NCBI RefSeq assembly: GCF_001886735.1
Contig: NZ_CP018081.1
Location: forward strand, 248,001 to 312,000
DNA from: Sulfitobacter alexandrii
Lineage (GTDB): Bacteria; Pseudomonadota; Alphaproteobacteria; Rhodobacterales; Rhodobacteraceae
Reading direction: 5' to 3'
Length of the DNA: 64,000 nt
The translations under genes were made by a program, and so were the position numbers. Of the stretch, positions 35,497 to 44,064 are shown piece after piece; the first letter of the stretch is position 1; each line of letters opens with the position of its first letter. The notes beneath the pieces were generated by a model. That model was not told where the DNA came from and ran no database searches. It was given only the letters and a program-made list of their open reading frames with translations.

Positions 35497-37415
35497 TTTG
35501 TCAGACCTCGGTCGGAGGGCTTAATCGCCATAGCCCAAGCCTCTTCAAGCTTTGCCAGCCTCTCAAGGTAGAAGACCGTCGCTTGTACACCACGGATACC
35601 TGCGGGAGCCAATGCCCAACCTGTTTTCGGATCTTCGCTCGCCCGATCGACACTCAGACCAAGTGGATGATCCAAAAGCTGAAAATCGTTCCCGACTGGA
35701 TCGGCGCGGTCACCAATGCGTAAGACCGCGCCACTGTCTATTTTTGCATAGTTGCACAGCTCTTCGACCAGCTTAAGCTTGCTTTGCCCCCCGATTAGGA
35801 CATCGACCGAGTGGCTCGAAATTACAACTTGCTTATCAAGTCCACCTAATCTCAACGCCTCACGAATTTCTGAGACCGCCCGAGATACGTCTCGTCTTCT
35901 CCGAAATTTTATTGAAATCTGTTTCGTGTTCGCTCGAATTTCGCAAGAAGACAGAAATGTACCCTTACGCAGTTCCTCGAGCATTGGATCAACCGCATCC
36001 AATTCGTCTAACAGGGGATCACGATCGTCGCTCAAAGAACTAATTACTGCGCCATTATAGTACCCCACAAGTACTCGCCCCCAGAGCTCTCGCTTTATGC
36101 TCGACCTTAGAGACACGCCCGCACTTGGTCCCCGACCCGTTGCAATACCTATGGGCAGCCCGCCTTCAAGGAGCCTATTCAGTTCTTCGGCTACCTTGGG
36201 CCGAAGGCCAACTTTGAACCGGTCGCGGTCATCAGAGAGCGTCCCGTCATAATCCATCACCAAACCCTGAATGGAAGCATCTCTGACAAAATTAATTGCG
36301 CTAGAATAATGCTCAAACCAAGTCTCCTTGTCTGCCCCTGAGAGATTAACTCCCTTCCGTGCGAGCGCAGCATTCAGGTTCAACTCCTTCTGAGATTCTG
36401 CAGGAAGCATCGGACCGATCCGATAGAGCCGCCTTCCGAATTCCGGCACTCCTGGCTTGGCGGGGTCTATTTTTGAGGCCTCGCCAGCTCCAAGGCTCAG
36501 ATGTAAACCTGCTACGATTCCTGCAATAGCCTGTAGGTGTCTGGGTCCGCGAAAATCTATTCTCAGTCGCGGAATTTCTCGCGGTAAAGCCTCAAGGGTC
36601 TTGGTTGCGAGCTGCTCCATTCCGTCGCCCACCAAACAAACGATACCCGTGGACGCCTTATGTTTATGCATCCAGAAATGTCTTCCGTGCCCAAAATTTC
36701 GCAAGTCCGCAGCATGTAGGTTCCCCAGACCAGCTTCAACGAAACGAGACTCAAGATCGACAGACGTTGCTCGCAAGGAGTTCGTGAACAATAGGCTAAC
36801 AGTCCGATTCAAGCACAGATCTTTTGCTTGACTGGCGATGTCCTCCGCGCTCCATCCGCAAATGATTTGGTGCATTAGTTCCTCAAGCGACGAAGGCAAC
36901 TCCTCGCTATCAAATCCCGACGCTTGGTACGCTCGCAAAATCAGGACGGAAGACGCAACCAAAGATGCGACTGCCAAGAAACCGTCTTTAAAGCTTTCAG
37001 ACTGAAAATCGACAATATCTGCGTACTGAAACCTTCGCCCCAAAGCGTGAAGTGGGCTCTCATCTTTTAAGACCAGCGCGGAAAGCGGCAAGAACTCCCG
37101 TTGAGCTGCGGCCTTGAAAGCCACACCAATATCTCGGTTTCGTCCACTTGCCGAAAAGCATGCAATACCGGCATTCGTAGTCGGGCCGGAAATGATTTCG
37201 AGCGGTGTGACAGCTTTGGCGGTTTCGCCTTCCATCAATTCATGCATCTGAGCCGCGAAGCTAGCCACAGAGTAAGATCCTCCAGAGCCAACCATCATCA
37301 TGGGGCTCTCTCGCCAACCGTCCACGACTCGACAGAGTTCGGAGATATCTGCCTTCATGGCTGACTGATACGCGTTCTCAGCGCTGCGTAGTTCCGCTCG
37401 GTATCTCTCAGACAC
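35493..37415 (-). CDS. SIS-SIS-HAD fusion protein (island gene 1)
   Basis: This protein of about 640 residues joins a GlmS-like double SIS region to a HAD phosphatase. SIS 1 has MMMVGSGGSYSVASF and FSASGRNRDIG (residues 40-95). SIS 2 includes ESRFVEAGLGNLHAADLR around residue 221. The HAD part has LVMDYDGTLSDDRDRF (Asp388 and Asp390), IGIATGRG, the YYNGAVI strand of a C2-type cap, a Lys in SKLKLVEEL, and IGDRADPVGNDFQLL. I prefer the GTG at 37415 (AGGCAGG upstream), because residues from the more distant TTG at 37562 look non-coding. It could isomerise or deaminate a phosphosugar and dephosphorylate it. Confidence 0.82.
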   Translation of the reverse strand: MSERYRAELRSAENAYQSAMKADISELCRVVDGWRESPMMMVGSGGSYSVASFAAQMHELMEGETAKAVTPLEIISGPTTNAGIACFSASGRNRDIGVAFKAAAQREFLPLSALVLKDESPLHALGRRFQYADIVDFQSESFKDGFLAVASLVASSVLILRAYQASGFDSEELPSSLEELMHQIICGWSAEDIASQAKDLCLNRTVSLLFTNSLRATSVDLESRFVEAGLGNLHAADLRNFGHGRHFWMHKHKASTGIVCLVGDGMEQLATKTLEALPREIPRLRIDFRGPRHLQAIAGIVAGLHLSLGAGEASKIDPAKPGVPEFGRRLYRIGPMLPAESQKELNLNAALARKGVNLSGADKETWFEHYSSAINFVRDASIQGLVMDYDGTLSDDRDRFKVGLRPKVAEELNRLLEGGLPIGIATGRGPSAGVSLRSSIKRELWGRVLVGYYNGAVISSLSDDRDPLLDELDAVDPMLEELRKGTFLSSCEIRANTKQISIKFRRRRDVSRAVSEIREALRLGGLDKQVVISSHSVDVLIGGQSKLKLVEELCNYAKIDSGAVLRIGDRADPVGNDFQLLDHPLGLSVDRASEDPKTGWALAPAGIRGVQATVFYLERLAKLEEAWAMAIKPSDRGLTN

Positions 37416-37677
37416 TGCAAGCCTGCCTTTTTTCTGTTTTTGCCCCCAGGGCTCCGTTGTGCGATCACCATCGAACTTTCGGCCGAATGGAAGAGCTCTG
37501 CTTGAGGGAGATTGCGGGGTTGAATGAACACCCACAATCCTTGTTTGCGACAGTTTTTTCAACCGTGTATCGCACTGGATCTTCAGACATTTGCAGGTCA
37601 GCTTGTGATGGAGTGACCGACAACCACGGGAGCGAAACCGCCAGTTCTCTGACTAGCACTGAAACACATTTCGGTCA

Positions 37678-39600
37678 TTACCCTCCCAACAACTCCGCGA
37701 TGAAATCCTCCTGCCGATCGAGCGCCGCCTCCCATTCCTTCGGCAGCGCCGCTTCCCGCTCGAGCGTCTCGGGCACAGGTTGCCCGCGCCTGGCATCCAT
37801 CGTCCTCACGCTCATCGCGCGCGCTTCGCGGCGCTGTGATCGATCCCGCACAGGCGCGCGTTCGACTGGTTTCACCAGCTCGTCAGAACTTGCCTCGTCA
37901 CCACCGTCGCTACCCCAAGGCCCCACACCCTGCACGCTCGGCGGATAGGGGAAGGGCTTGCCCTCCTGTCGTGCCAACATGTCCTTGAAGAACGGATCGT
38001 CGTAATACTTGATCCGGCTTGCCTTGATCGGATGCTGCGGCGAGGCGAGGATGATGACCTCGTCGGGGTCCATCAGGCGCGCTTCGGTCTCGGAAAGCAG
38101 CGGCCGTTCCTCCAGCCGCGCTGATGTTGACGTCGCGCCAAGGAAGCCCTTGTTCCGGCCATACATCCGGGTCACGGCCTCGCGGGTCGTGCTGCCTACT
38201 GCGGCGGATACCTCCTTCACGGTCCGCTGATCGCGGGGAGTGATATAGAGCTTAAGCCCTGCCCCGTTTTCGAGACTTTCGCGGCCCTCGGGCCCGTAGA
38301 TCCGGTCGAGCGAAGCCAGCGACTGCGCGATCATCGCGACGCGGCCGCCATAGCTTGCCAGCGAATGGATCGCGCGCTCGAGATAGGGCATGGCCCCCAT
38401 CTGCTGGAATTCGTCGATCATCATCATGACAGGCCAGGGCTCATCCGGGCCGGGCTCGTTCAGCCGGATCGACGCGATGAGATCGGCGAACATCAGACGC
38501 AGGAGCGGGGCGAGGGTGGCGATGTGATCCTCGGAGACCGCGATGTAGAGCGACTGTGAGGTCTTGCGGAAGGTCGAGAAATCGAAATCACTCGCCTCTG
38601 TGGCCGAGCGCACCGCCGGGTTGTCCCATTGCTTGAGGCCGGCCGTCATCAGCGCCTGAATGTTCGAGGTCAGCAGGCGCGATGAGGCCGAGGCCGCGTT
38701 GGTCCAGAGCTCGCGCAGGATGTCTTCCTCGGCCTCGTCTGCATAGGTCTTGTATTGCGCGTTCTTGTACTCGCCCCCGGCGACGATCTTGTTCACCTCG
38801 CCAAGGTTCGGTGTGCCGCGCTGGATCGCCAGCAGGCAGGCCGCGACAAAGATCGACTTGCCGGCCTCGGAGAAGGTGTCGAGCGTCTTGTTGTCCTTGT
38901 CGAGGAAGAGGTCGGCCAGGATCGAGACCTCGGTGAAGCGCTGCGCGAATGTCGGGGCCTTCGCGATCCGCGCAAGCGGGTTGTAGCGATGCGTGGCATT
39001 GGCCCAGTCGAAGGGGCTGAAGCGATAGACCTCGTCTCCGTTCAACGCCCGGAGCCGTGCAGTCTTCTCGAAGTTCTCGCCCTTCACGTCGAGCACCACG
39101 ACCGAGCCCGCGAAGCTCAGAAGGTTCGGGATCACGAAGCCGACGCCCTTACCCGCGCGGGTGGGCGCCACCATCATCACATGCGGGATCGTGGTCGAGG
39201 ATATGAACTCGGCTTTCAAACGCGGCGCGCCAAGCTTGCCGCAGACGAAGCCCTTGCCCGGCGCCTGCAACATGTCGTTCTTCTTCAACTCCGCCTTTGT
39301 CTGCCAATGGGCCGAACCATAGTCGTCTCTCTCCTTTTTCCAGGTCCAGGCCAGCGCCAGGGCGCCAAGCCCGATGGCTCCGAAGCCGACGGCGCCAAAC
39401 CCCACCTTAAAGGCCTCAGGATGTGCCGCGCGTGTTGCGGCGCTGGCCTTCCAGAGCGCCAACATGTCGAAACTGCCGAAGCCGGTTTTCAGGGCCAGGG
39501 TCAGGTAGAAGGCGGCAACGATGGTGCCGATGACAGCGCCGCAGATCACGCCGAAGAGGAGCGCGGCCCAGAGGGGAAGTGTCTTGGTCATAGTGGTCAT
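37678..39600 (-). CDS. virD4: VirD4/TraG-type coupling protein
   Basis: This 640-residue coupling ATPase brings the relaxase-DNA complex to the secretion channel. Two N-terminal membrane segments lie at about residues 9-36 and 66-86. Walker A VAPTRAGKGVGF is at 144-155 and VVVLDVKGENFEKTAR follows. Walker B-like MMMIDEFQQMG lies in the middle. It starts five bases after the relaxase stop. It is convergent with virB11, separated from it by the oppositely coded island. Confidence 0.95.
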   Translation of the reverse strand: MTTMTKTLPLWAALLFGVICGAVIGTIVAAFYLTLALKTGFGSFDMLALWKASAATRAAHPEAFKVGFGAVGFGAIGLGALALAWTWKKERDDYGSAHWQTKAELKKNDMLQAPGKGFVCGKLGAPRLKAEFISSTTIPHVMMVAPTRAGKGVGFVIPNLLSFAGSVVVLDVKGENFEKTARLRALNGDEVYRFSPFDWANATHRYNPLARIAKAPTFAQRFTEVSILADLFLDKDNKTLDTFSEAGKSIFVAACLLAIQRGTPNLGEVNKIVAGGEYKNAQYKTYADEAEEDILRELWTNAASASSRLLTSNIQALMTAGLKQWDNPAVRSATEASDFDFSTFRKTSQSLYIAVSEDHIATLAPLLRLMFADLIASIRLNEPGPDEPWPVMMMIDEFQQMGAMPYLERAIHSLASYGGRVAMIAQSLASLDRIYGPEGRESLENGAGLKLYITPRDQRTVKEVSAAVGSTTREAVTRMYGRNKGFLGATSTSARLEERPLLSETEARLMDPDEVIILASPQHPIKASRIKYYDDPFFKDMLARQEGKPFPYPPSVQGVGPWGSDGGDEASSDELVKPVERAPVRDRSQRREARAMSVRTMDARRGQPVPETLEREAALPKEWEAALDRQEDFIAELLGG

Positions 39601-39605
39601 CCCCC

Positions 39606-41534
39606 TCAGAATTCCATCTCGTCATCGAGACCGCGGTCCCGACCGAGATCGCGCCCCATTTCCTGCGCCTCTTGCTGGCCGCGCATCCGCGCGACCTCGG
39701 TCGCCTTGTCCTGCTGCAACACGGCAGCGCGGTCGGTAAAGACCTGGTCGCCGGTCTCCTCGAAGGTCATTTCGAGGAACTCCTGCGTGACCGTGATCTG
39801 ATCGAGCTTGCTCGGCAGGGCCGCATCCAGCACCTCGTAGTTGCCGCGGCGCAGCTCGGCCAAACCTTCTTCGCCCAACTCCTTGAAGAGCTCGGATTGC
39901 AGGGTTCGCTCGATGGTCTCCTCCTGTGCCTCGGTGAGCTTGCCGTCCCGCAGCATGTCGGCGAGGTCCTGCAGGTAGGGATTGGGCGTCCGGTCGTCTT
40001 CGTCGATGAGGGGCAATGTCGCCTCCTCCTCGTCCGCGAGGGTTCGCCCGATCTCGACGCCCAGTTCCTTCGCCCGCTCCATCAGCGCGTCCATCACCCC
40101 GTCGACCTTCTCGAGCGCGGCATCTAGCTGGTCGTCACTCGCGGTCTCAACGCTGAGACCGTCTTTAGCCAGCACCGCGTTCATGTCCCGCTCGACCCAG
40201 TCCTGCGCCATACCGTAGTTGCGCGTGCCGCCCGCCGCGATCCGGGCCACCAGCTCCTCGCTGTCCATGCCCGCCTCCTCGGCGCGCTCGAGCACATCGC
40301 GCAGCCCCTCATCCTTGCCGGACCGCAGCGCGTCGATCAGCACATCGCTGCCCGCCCCCGGCGGATAGGGTTCTTCGAGATGCTTGCCAAACCGCGCGCG
40401 CAACTCCGGGTCCGGCACCATCTGCGAGAGGTCCGCGATGATCGGCGCGGCCTTGGCTTCAAAAGCGGCGCGCTCGGCCGGGTCCAGTTCCTCGGCCTTA
40501 AGCCTCAGCGCCTCGATGGTGCGCTCGGAATAGTCGATCGCGTCACCGACGGTCTTGATGTCCTTCATGTCTATCTCTCCTTCGGTGAAGTTCCACGGCG
40601 TGCCGGAGCCAAGCCCGTCCGCCATGCCGCGTACGGCGCGCGCCATGTGGCGCTGGTCCATCCGGTCCAGCAGGTCGGCGAGGTTCTTGTAGTCCTTGGC
40701 GAAGCCCACCACCTGCGCCTGCGCGATGGCGGATTCCTGGGCCGTCATGACGATCTCGCGCGGCAGGCGGGCCTCTTCCTTGGCACGGTAGATCTCCTCG
40801 ATCCCGGCAGGCTTCTCGAAGATGCCGCGCTCGAGCCGGGTGGTGGCGTCGAGCATCACGCCGTAGCGTTCCGCGATTTCAGCCTGCTTCTCGCGCATGA
40901 GCTGCGGCGACATCACGCCCTCGGCCCAGCACGAGAACCAGGTGCCCTTCTCGACGCCGCGATTGTTCAGGATGACGTGGGCGTGCTTGTGCGCCCGGTC
41001 ATCATGAACCGCGAGGACATAGTCCCACTGGTCGCCGTATTCGCCGCTCTCGAAAAAATGCTCCGTCCAGTCCATGGCGATGTCGCGCACCTGATCGACG
41101 GTTACGTCGGTCGGGAAGGACAGCAGCATGTGCGAGGTGAAGCCGAGCTTGGTCGAGCCGCGCCAGGTCCCGGCCCAATCCTCGATGATGTCTTCTTTCT
41201 GCTCCTCAGAAAGCACCGCCGCATCGGTCAGCGCGTTGGTCATCGTCGAGTAAGTGTAGACCGCCTTGTCGTTGATGTAGGAGATTTGCGCCTCAAGCGA
41301 AGCACGCGTTTTGCAGCCCCCTGCCCGGATCCGCTTGAAGACCGCCGCGCGGCTCTGGCCCGACGCAGCCTTCAGCGCGTTGCGCGCCGACATGGATCCG
41401 ACGCGCGCGAAACTGCGCCCCTGCCGACGCCCCGCCAGACGCGCGTCGATCTGCGCCGCGGCCTGACCCCGGATGCGCTCATCCTCCCAAAGCCGCCCCA
41501 TGACCGAGGCATAGAGGGCGAGGGGATCAGCCAT
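39606..41534 (-). CDS. VirD2-like conjugative relaxase
   Basis: This 642-residue relaxase has an N-terminal nuclease domain. A candidate nicking Tyr lies in AQISYINDKA (residue 86). A His lies in FTSHMLLSFP (135). The HUH-type metal cluster VHDDRAHKHAHVILNN has His177, His182, His184 and His186. This HDxxxHxH arrangement matches the VirD2/MobP-type relaxases. The C-terminal half is acidic and coiled, rich in EE and DE, probably a translocation signal region. It overlaps the MobC-like gene by eight bases. A matching nick motif lies about 45 bases beyond the operon start. Confidence 0.9.
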   Translation of the reverse strand: MADPLALYASVMGRLWEDERIRGQAAAQIDARLAGRRQGRSFARVGSMSARNALKAASGQSRAAVFKRIRAGGCKTRASLEAQISYINDKAVYTYSTMTNALTDAAVLSEEQKEDIIEDWAGTWRGSTKLGFTSHMLLSFPTDVTVDQVRDIAMDWTEHFFESGEYGDQWDYVLAVHDDRAHKHAHVILNNRGVEKGTWFSCWAEGVMSPQLMREKQAEIAERYGVMLDATTRLERGIFEKPAGIEEIYRAKEEARLPREIVMTAQESAIAQAQVVGFAKDYKNLADLLDRMDQRHMARAVRGMADGLGSGTPWNFTEGEIDMKDIKTVGDAIDYSERTIEALRLKAEELDPAERAAFEAKAAPIIADLSQMVPDPELRARFGKHLEEPYPPGAGSDVLIDALRSGKDEGLRDVLERAEEAGMDSEELVARIAAGGTRNYGMAQDWVERDMNAVLAKDGLSVETASDDQLDAALEKVDGVMDALMERAKELGVEIGRTLADEEEATLPLIDEDDRTPNPYLQDLADMLRDGKLTEAQEETIERTLQSELFKELGEEGLAELRRGNYEVLDAALPSKLDQITVTQEFLEMTFEETGDQVFTDRAAVLQQDKATEVARMRGQQEAQEMGRDLGRDRGLDDEMEF

Positions 41535-42249
41535 TTCGAGAGTTCCGGTTCTTCAGAAAATCATCGGCTATCGCCGTTCGCGTTCGCGGCTTGCCGAGAG
41601 GCAGCGAAGGGCGATGCAATTCTGAACCGGAACTCTCACGCACCAGCCTCAGACCGCTCCCGATCGCGCGCGGGTCATCCTCCAGAACCGCGCTCTCCGT
41701 CCCCTGCCCTTCTTCCTTTTGCGGCCACTCCTGATGACGCAACGCCTGCGCCGCATCTTTCATCCGGCCCATCTCACGGCTCATCGACTGCGCCAGATCA
41801 ACGAGTTCGATCAGCACCGCGCGGTCCGCCTCTGAGACCTCCAGTCGGCCGCGATGCACCGCCTTGGCGAGGACCAGACCGGCGTCGCTTACATCCTTCG
41901 CCTGCCGCCACGCGGCGCAGAATTCCGCGACCAGATCACGGGGTACATCGAGGAAACCGCAGCGTCCGCGCAGCACCGCATTGAGCGCCTGCGAACGATT
42001 GGCAAAGCCCCGCGCGCGCCACTCCGCATCAAACGCTGCAAGCTCGGACTGGCTCGCCCGAAAGGCCACTGTCTCGCTCGGATCGCGCACCGCGATGCCC
42101 TCGCCCGCCTCCTCGTTCGCGAGCCGGTTCACATGACGCGGAGAGATGCCGAACGCCGCCGCCAGGTCCTTCGCGGTCTCGCCCGCCGCGAAGCGCCGCG
42201 CCACTTCGATGCGCTCTTCAAGCTTCAGGTTTCTCGCTGGCCTCGGCAC
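41527..42249 (-). CDS. MobC-like relaxosome accessory protein
   Basis: The 240-residue DNA-binding protein has two visible parts. The first is an N-terminal helix-turn-helix (RFAAGETAKDLAAAFGISPR, about residues 18-37). The second is a ribbon-helix-helix-like segment (VAFRASQSELAAFDAEWRAR followed by FANRSQALNAVL, about 63-95). It precedes the relaxase in one operon and lies next to the candidate oriT, the usual place for a protein that bends or opens oriT. The very C-terminus is basic. The name MobC is by role; sequence families of these proteins are very diverse. Confidence 0.8.
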   Translation of the reverse strand: MPRPARNLKLEERIEVARRFAAGETAKDLAAAFGISPRHVNRLANEEAGEGIAVRDPSETVAFRASQSELAAFDAEWRARGFANRSQALNAVLRGRCGFLDVPRDLVAEFCAAWRQAKDVSDAGLVLAKAVHRGRLEVSEADRAVLIELVDLAQSMSREMGRMKDAAQALRHQEWPQKEEGQGTESAVLEDDPRAIGSGLRLVRESSGSELHRPSLPLGKPRTRTAIADDFLKNRNSRNG

Positions 42250-42281
42250 GGGTCAGACCCCTCGGACAAAATGTGCAAACA

Positions 42282-42299
42282 TTGGCCATATCCTGCCAA
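42282..42299. other. Candidate oriT nick site
   Basis: TTGGC and GCCAA form a five-base inverted repeat that brackets CATATCCT, giving an ATATCCTG-C core. This matches the YATCCTG-Y nick consensus known for RP4 oriT and Ti border relaxases, with cleavage expected between 42295 and 42296. It lies 33 bases upstream of the MobC-like start, next to a VirD2-type relaxase gene. Additional dyads nearby (ATTGCGCAAT, and ACATCA with TGATGT around it) would fit an oriT of about 42260-42400. Confidence 0.65.
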
Positions 42300-42319
42300 C
42301 GTCTTCCTTCTCTCTTTTG

Positions 42320-42348
42320 CTTATACTTCAATACATCACATTGCGCAA
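42320..42348 (-). promoter_or_regulatory. Candidate promoter of the mob-relaxase-virD4 operon
   Basis: On the minus strand TTGCGC and TATAAG are separated by 17 bases, about 70 bases before the MobC-like start. The -35 element overlaps the palindrome ATTGCGCAAT, so a relaxosome protein bound at oriT could repress it. Confidence 0.45.
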
Positions 42349-42623
42349 TATTACGTTTTGCATGATGTGTTTTTTTGCTTGCGATGAGGTGCACTCAAGA
42401 CCGCTGGGCAGCGCGACATGGAGCGGTGCCGTCCTCATCGATGCGCGACAATCTGGTCGAATAAATCTGCTGAAACTTGCGCTGGAGCAGCACGCGATGT
42501 CAGGCAAACCGAGCGCCCGAGCCGGTCACGGATCGGGCGCCAGAAACACGAAAACGGCCCGCGCGGGATGGCGCGTGTCACGCCCGTTTGGGGCGTCACA
42601 ATGTTGGTAAGGATCAGTGTCAG

Positions 42624-42653
42624 ACCCCTGCGGATCCGAAGACCCGCAGGGGT
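42624..42653 (-). terminator. Strong hairpin after the 58-residue gene
   Basis: ACCCCTGCGG and CCGCAGGGGT form a perfect ten-base stem with a ten-base loop, directly after the stop of the small leftward gene at 42661. No run of T follows on the minus strand, so it may act as a Rho-independent terminator only weakly or protect the mRNA end. The rest of 42365-42623 shows no gene I can support. Confidence 0.5.
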
Positions 42654-42660
42654 GTCTGGG

Positions 42661-42837
42661 TCAGTGACCCAGTCCCTGACTGCGCAGATCGTCGTAGCGG
42701 CTGCGGGCGATCAGAGCCTCGGTCTCGAGGCTGTCGAGTGTCTCCGGATGGGCGTCTTCATCAAAGGCGGCGAGGTAGGCATCGAAAGCCATGTCGGCTT
42801 GCAGTTCGGCGAGGTCGATGGATTGTTCGAGTGTCAT
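42661..42837 (-). CDS. Small acidic plasmid protein
   Basis: This 58-residue protein (MTLEQSIDLAELQADMAFDA to YDDLRSQGLGH) is highly acidic and helical. I do not recognise the family. The ATG at 42837 has GGAAAGGA eight bases upstream; the longer open frame has no such signal. It is followed by a strong hairpin. It may be an anti-restriction or transfer-linked small protein, but nothing in the sequence proves that. Confidence 0.55.
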   Translation of the reverse strand: MTLEQSIDLAELQADMAFDAYLAAFDEDAHPETLDSLETEALIARSRYDDLRSQGLGH

Positions 42838-43434
42838 GGTGTGATCCTTTCCGTTGATCGTCGTTGGACGGATCGTGGAAAAGACCGGGGGCATGAGAGC
42901 GGGCTGCACCCGGCACGGGGCGGAATGAAATGGAGCACGCTGGGGGCAGGTTTGTTGTGAGCGATGCCCCGCAGCGCTCAAGGCGCCAGCCGTCCAGAAA
43001 CCTGCCCCCGGCGTTGCCGGCCGCTCGACCCCGGGCTAGCGATCTCTAAGGCCAACAGGTCGACGGAAAGGCGCGCGGCGGTGACTCTGGCGTGAGACGT
43101 TGCCCCGGGATGCATGACGTTGATTTGCGACTTCCACCCTCGCGGCACAGGGTGAGTTCGGCGCCCCTGGTAGCTTCGCCAAGACGACCTAGGCGCGGGT
43201 TGTTCGACCGACGGAAGAGGTGCGCTTGGCTCGCTCAGTTGGCTCCCAGTTCTCCCTGCGGTCATTCGGTTCCGCCTCCATCGCGCGTGATCCACGCTGT
43301 CACTGAACTGAAAGATCGAAGCCGCGCCCGCGACCTATCCGGTCTGACGACCCGCCTCTGCGTCCGCTTCCGAAATATGCCGCGTTCTTCGGACACCGAT
43401 AGTGCACCGGTCGAGGGCAAATTCCCCCGGAACG
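42838..43434. other. Gene-poor stretch
   Basis: I see no convincing gene here. Open frames on both strands lack ribosome sites and have proline/arginine-rich, non-protein-like composition. Only the terminator of the DUF736 gene at its right end is clear. Confidence 0.5.
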
Positions 43435-43465
43435 AGAAAAAGCCAGACCGCCGGAGCGGTCTGGC
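43435..43465 (-). terminator. Rho-independent terminator of the first DUF736 gene
   Basis: A perfect ten-base stem GCCAGACCGC/GCGGTCTGGC with loop CGGA is followed on the minus strand by TTTTTC. It begins eight bases after the DUF736 stop codon. The second DUF736 copy has a mismatched stem (GCGGCCTGGC) and no T-run, so its terminator has decayed. Confidence 0.85.
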
Positions 43466-44064
43466 CTTTGGCTTAGGCGGCGTCTTTTGGGCCCCAGGGG
43501 ATCACGGCCTGCAGGGACAGATCGTCCTGGTTCGCGGCCTTGCCGAGGTTGGCGTTGAAGCCGTGGTCGCGGATGGTCAGCGTGTAGTAGTCGGCGCCGG
43601 TCTCCTTGTTCTGCTTCTTCCAGATGCCGCCGCACTCGACAAGCTTGCCGCGCGGGGAGCGTCCGAGGACACGGTGCGTGGGGGCCATCGGGTTCGCGCT
43701 TGCGACGGGTTCGACCGTGATGTCGAGGTCGAAGGTCAGGGTCGAGATGGAGCCGACGCCCTTGGCGGTTTCGATGTCGGCGCTGGTGAATTTGATGCAG
43801 TTCGTGGTCATTGCTCTTCTCCTTGTTTGCGTTGCAATGATGGTCACCTTGCAGCTGGCCAAGGCCCGGTCACACCGAAGGCGAAGCGTAGCGGAGAGGG
43901 GCAGGCGCCGGTCTATTTGCTCCGCGCGGAATGGCCCGCAGGGACAGGGGAAAAAGATCGGCGACAACCTTTGTGGACGGGTCGACAGCTGCGACCAGCA
44001 TGTCATGCAACTCAGACACCAGGAGAAGTGCGGTGGCCGCGAAGAAAGGAGGGTGAACAACCGA
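43442..44064. repeat. 623-bp duplicated block, copy A
   Basis: This block, containing the DUF736 gene and about 250 bases upstream, recurs at 61665-62287 with the same orientation and no visible length change. The coding part is nearly identical, while the outer parts diverge more. The copies lie 18,223 bases apart and could recombine. Confidence 0.85.
43473..43811 (-). CDS. DUF736 family protein, copy A
   Basis: This 112-residue protein (MTTNCIKFTSADIETAKGVG to VIPWGPKDAA) matches DUF736, common on plasmids of Rhizobiales and Rhodobacterales, with no known biochemical function. The conserved WKKQNKETGADYYTLTI segment is present. The ATG at 43811 has AAGGAGAAG upstream. A clear terminator follows. 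It differs from copy B at a single residue (Ala against Thr in VAS(A/T)NPMAPTH), showing recent duplication or gene conversion. Confidence 0.88.
   Translation of the reverse strand: MTTNCIKFTSADIETAKGVGSISTLTFDLDITVEPVASANPMAPTHRVLGRSPRGKLVECGGIWKKQNKETGADYYTLTIRDHGFNANLGKAANQDDLSLQAVIPWGPKDAA

Noticed and set aside
35493..37562. Longer start (TTG 37562) for the SIS-HAD protein
   Set aside because: The extra 49 residues look non-protein-like and TTG lacks a ribosome site; GTG 37415 has AGGCAGG upstream. It cannot be fully excluded.
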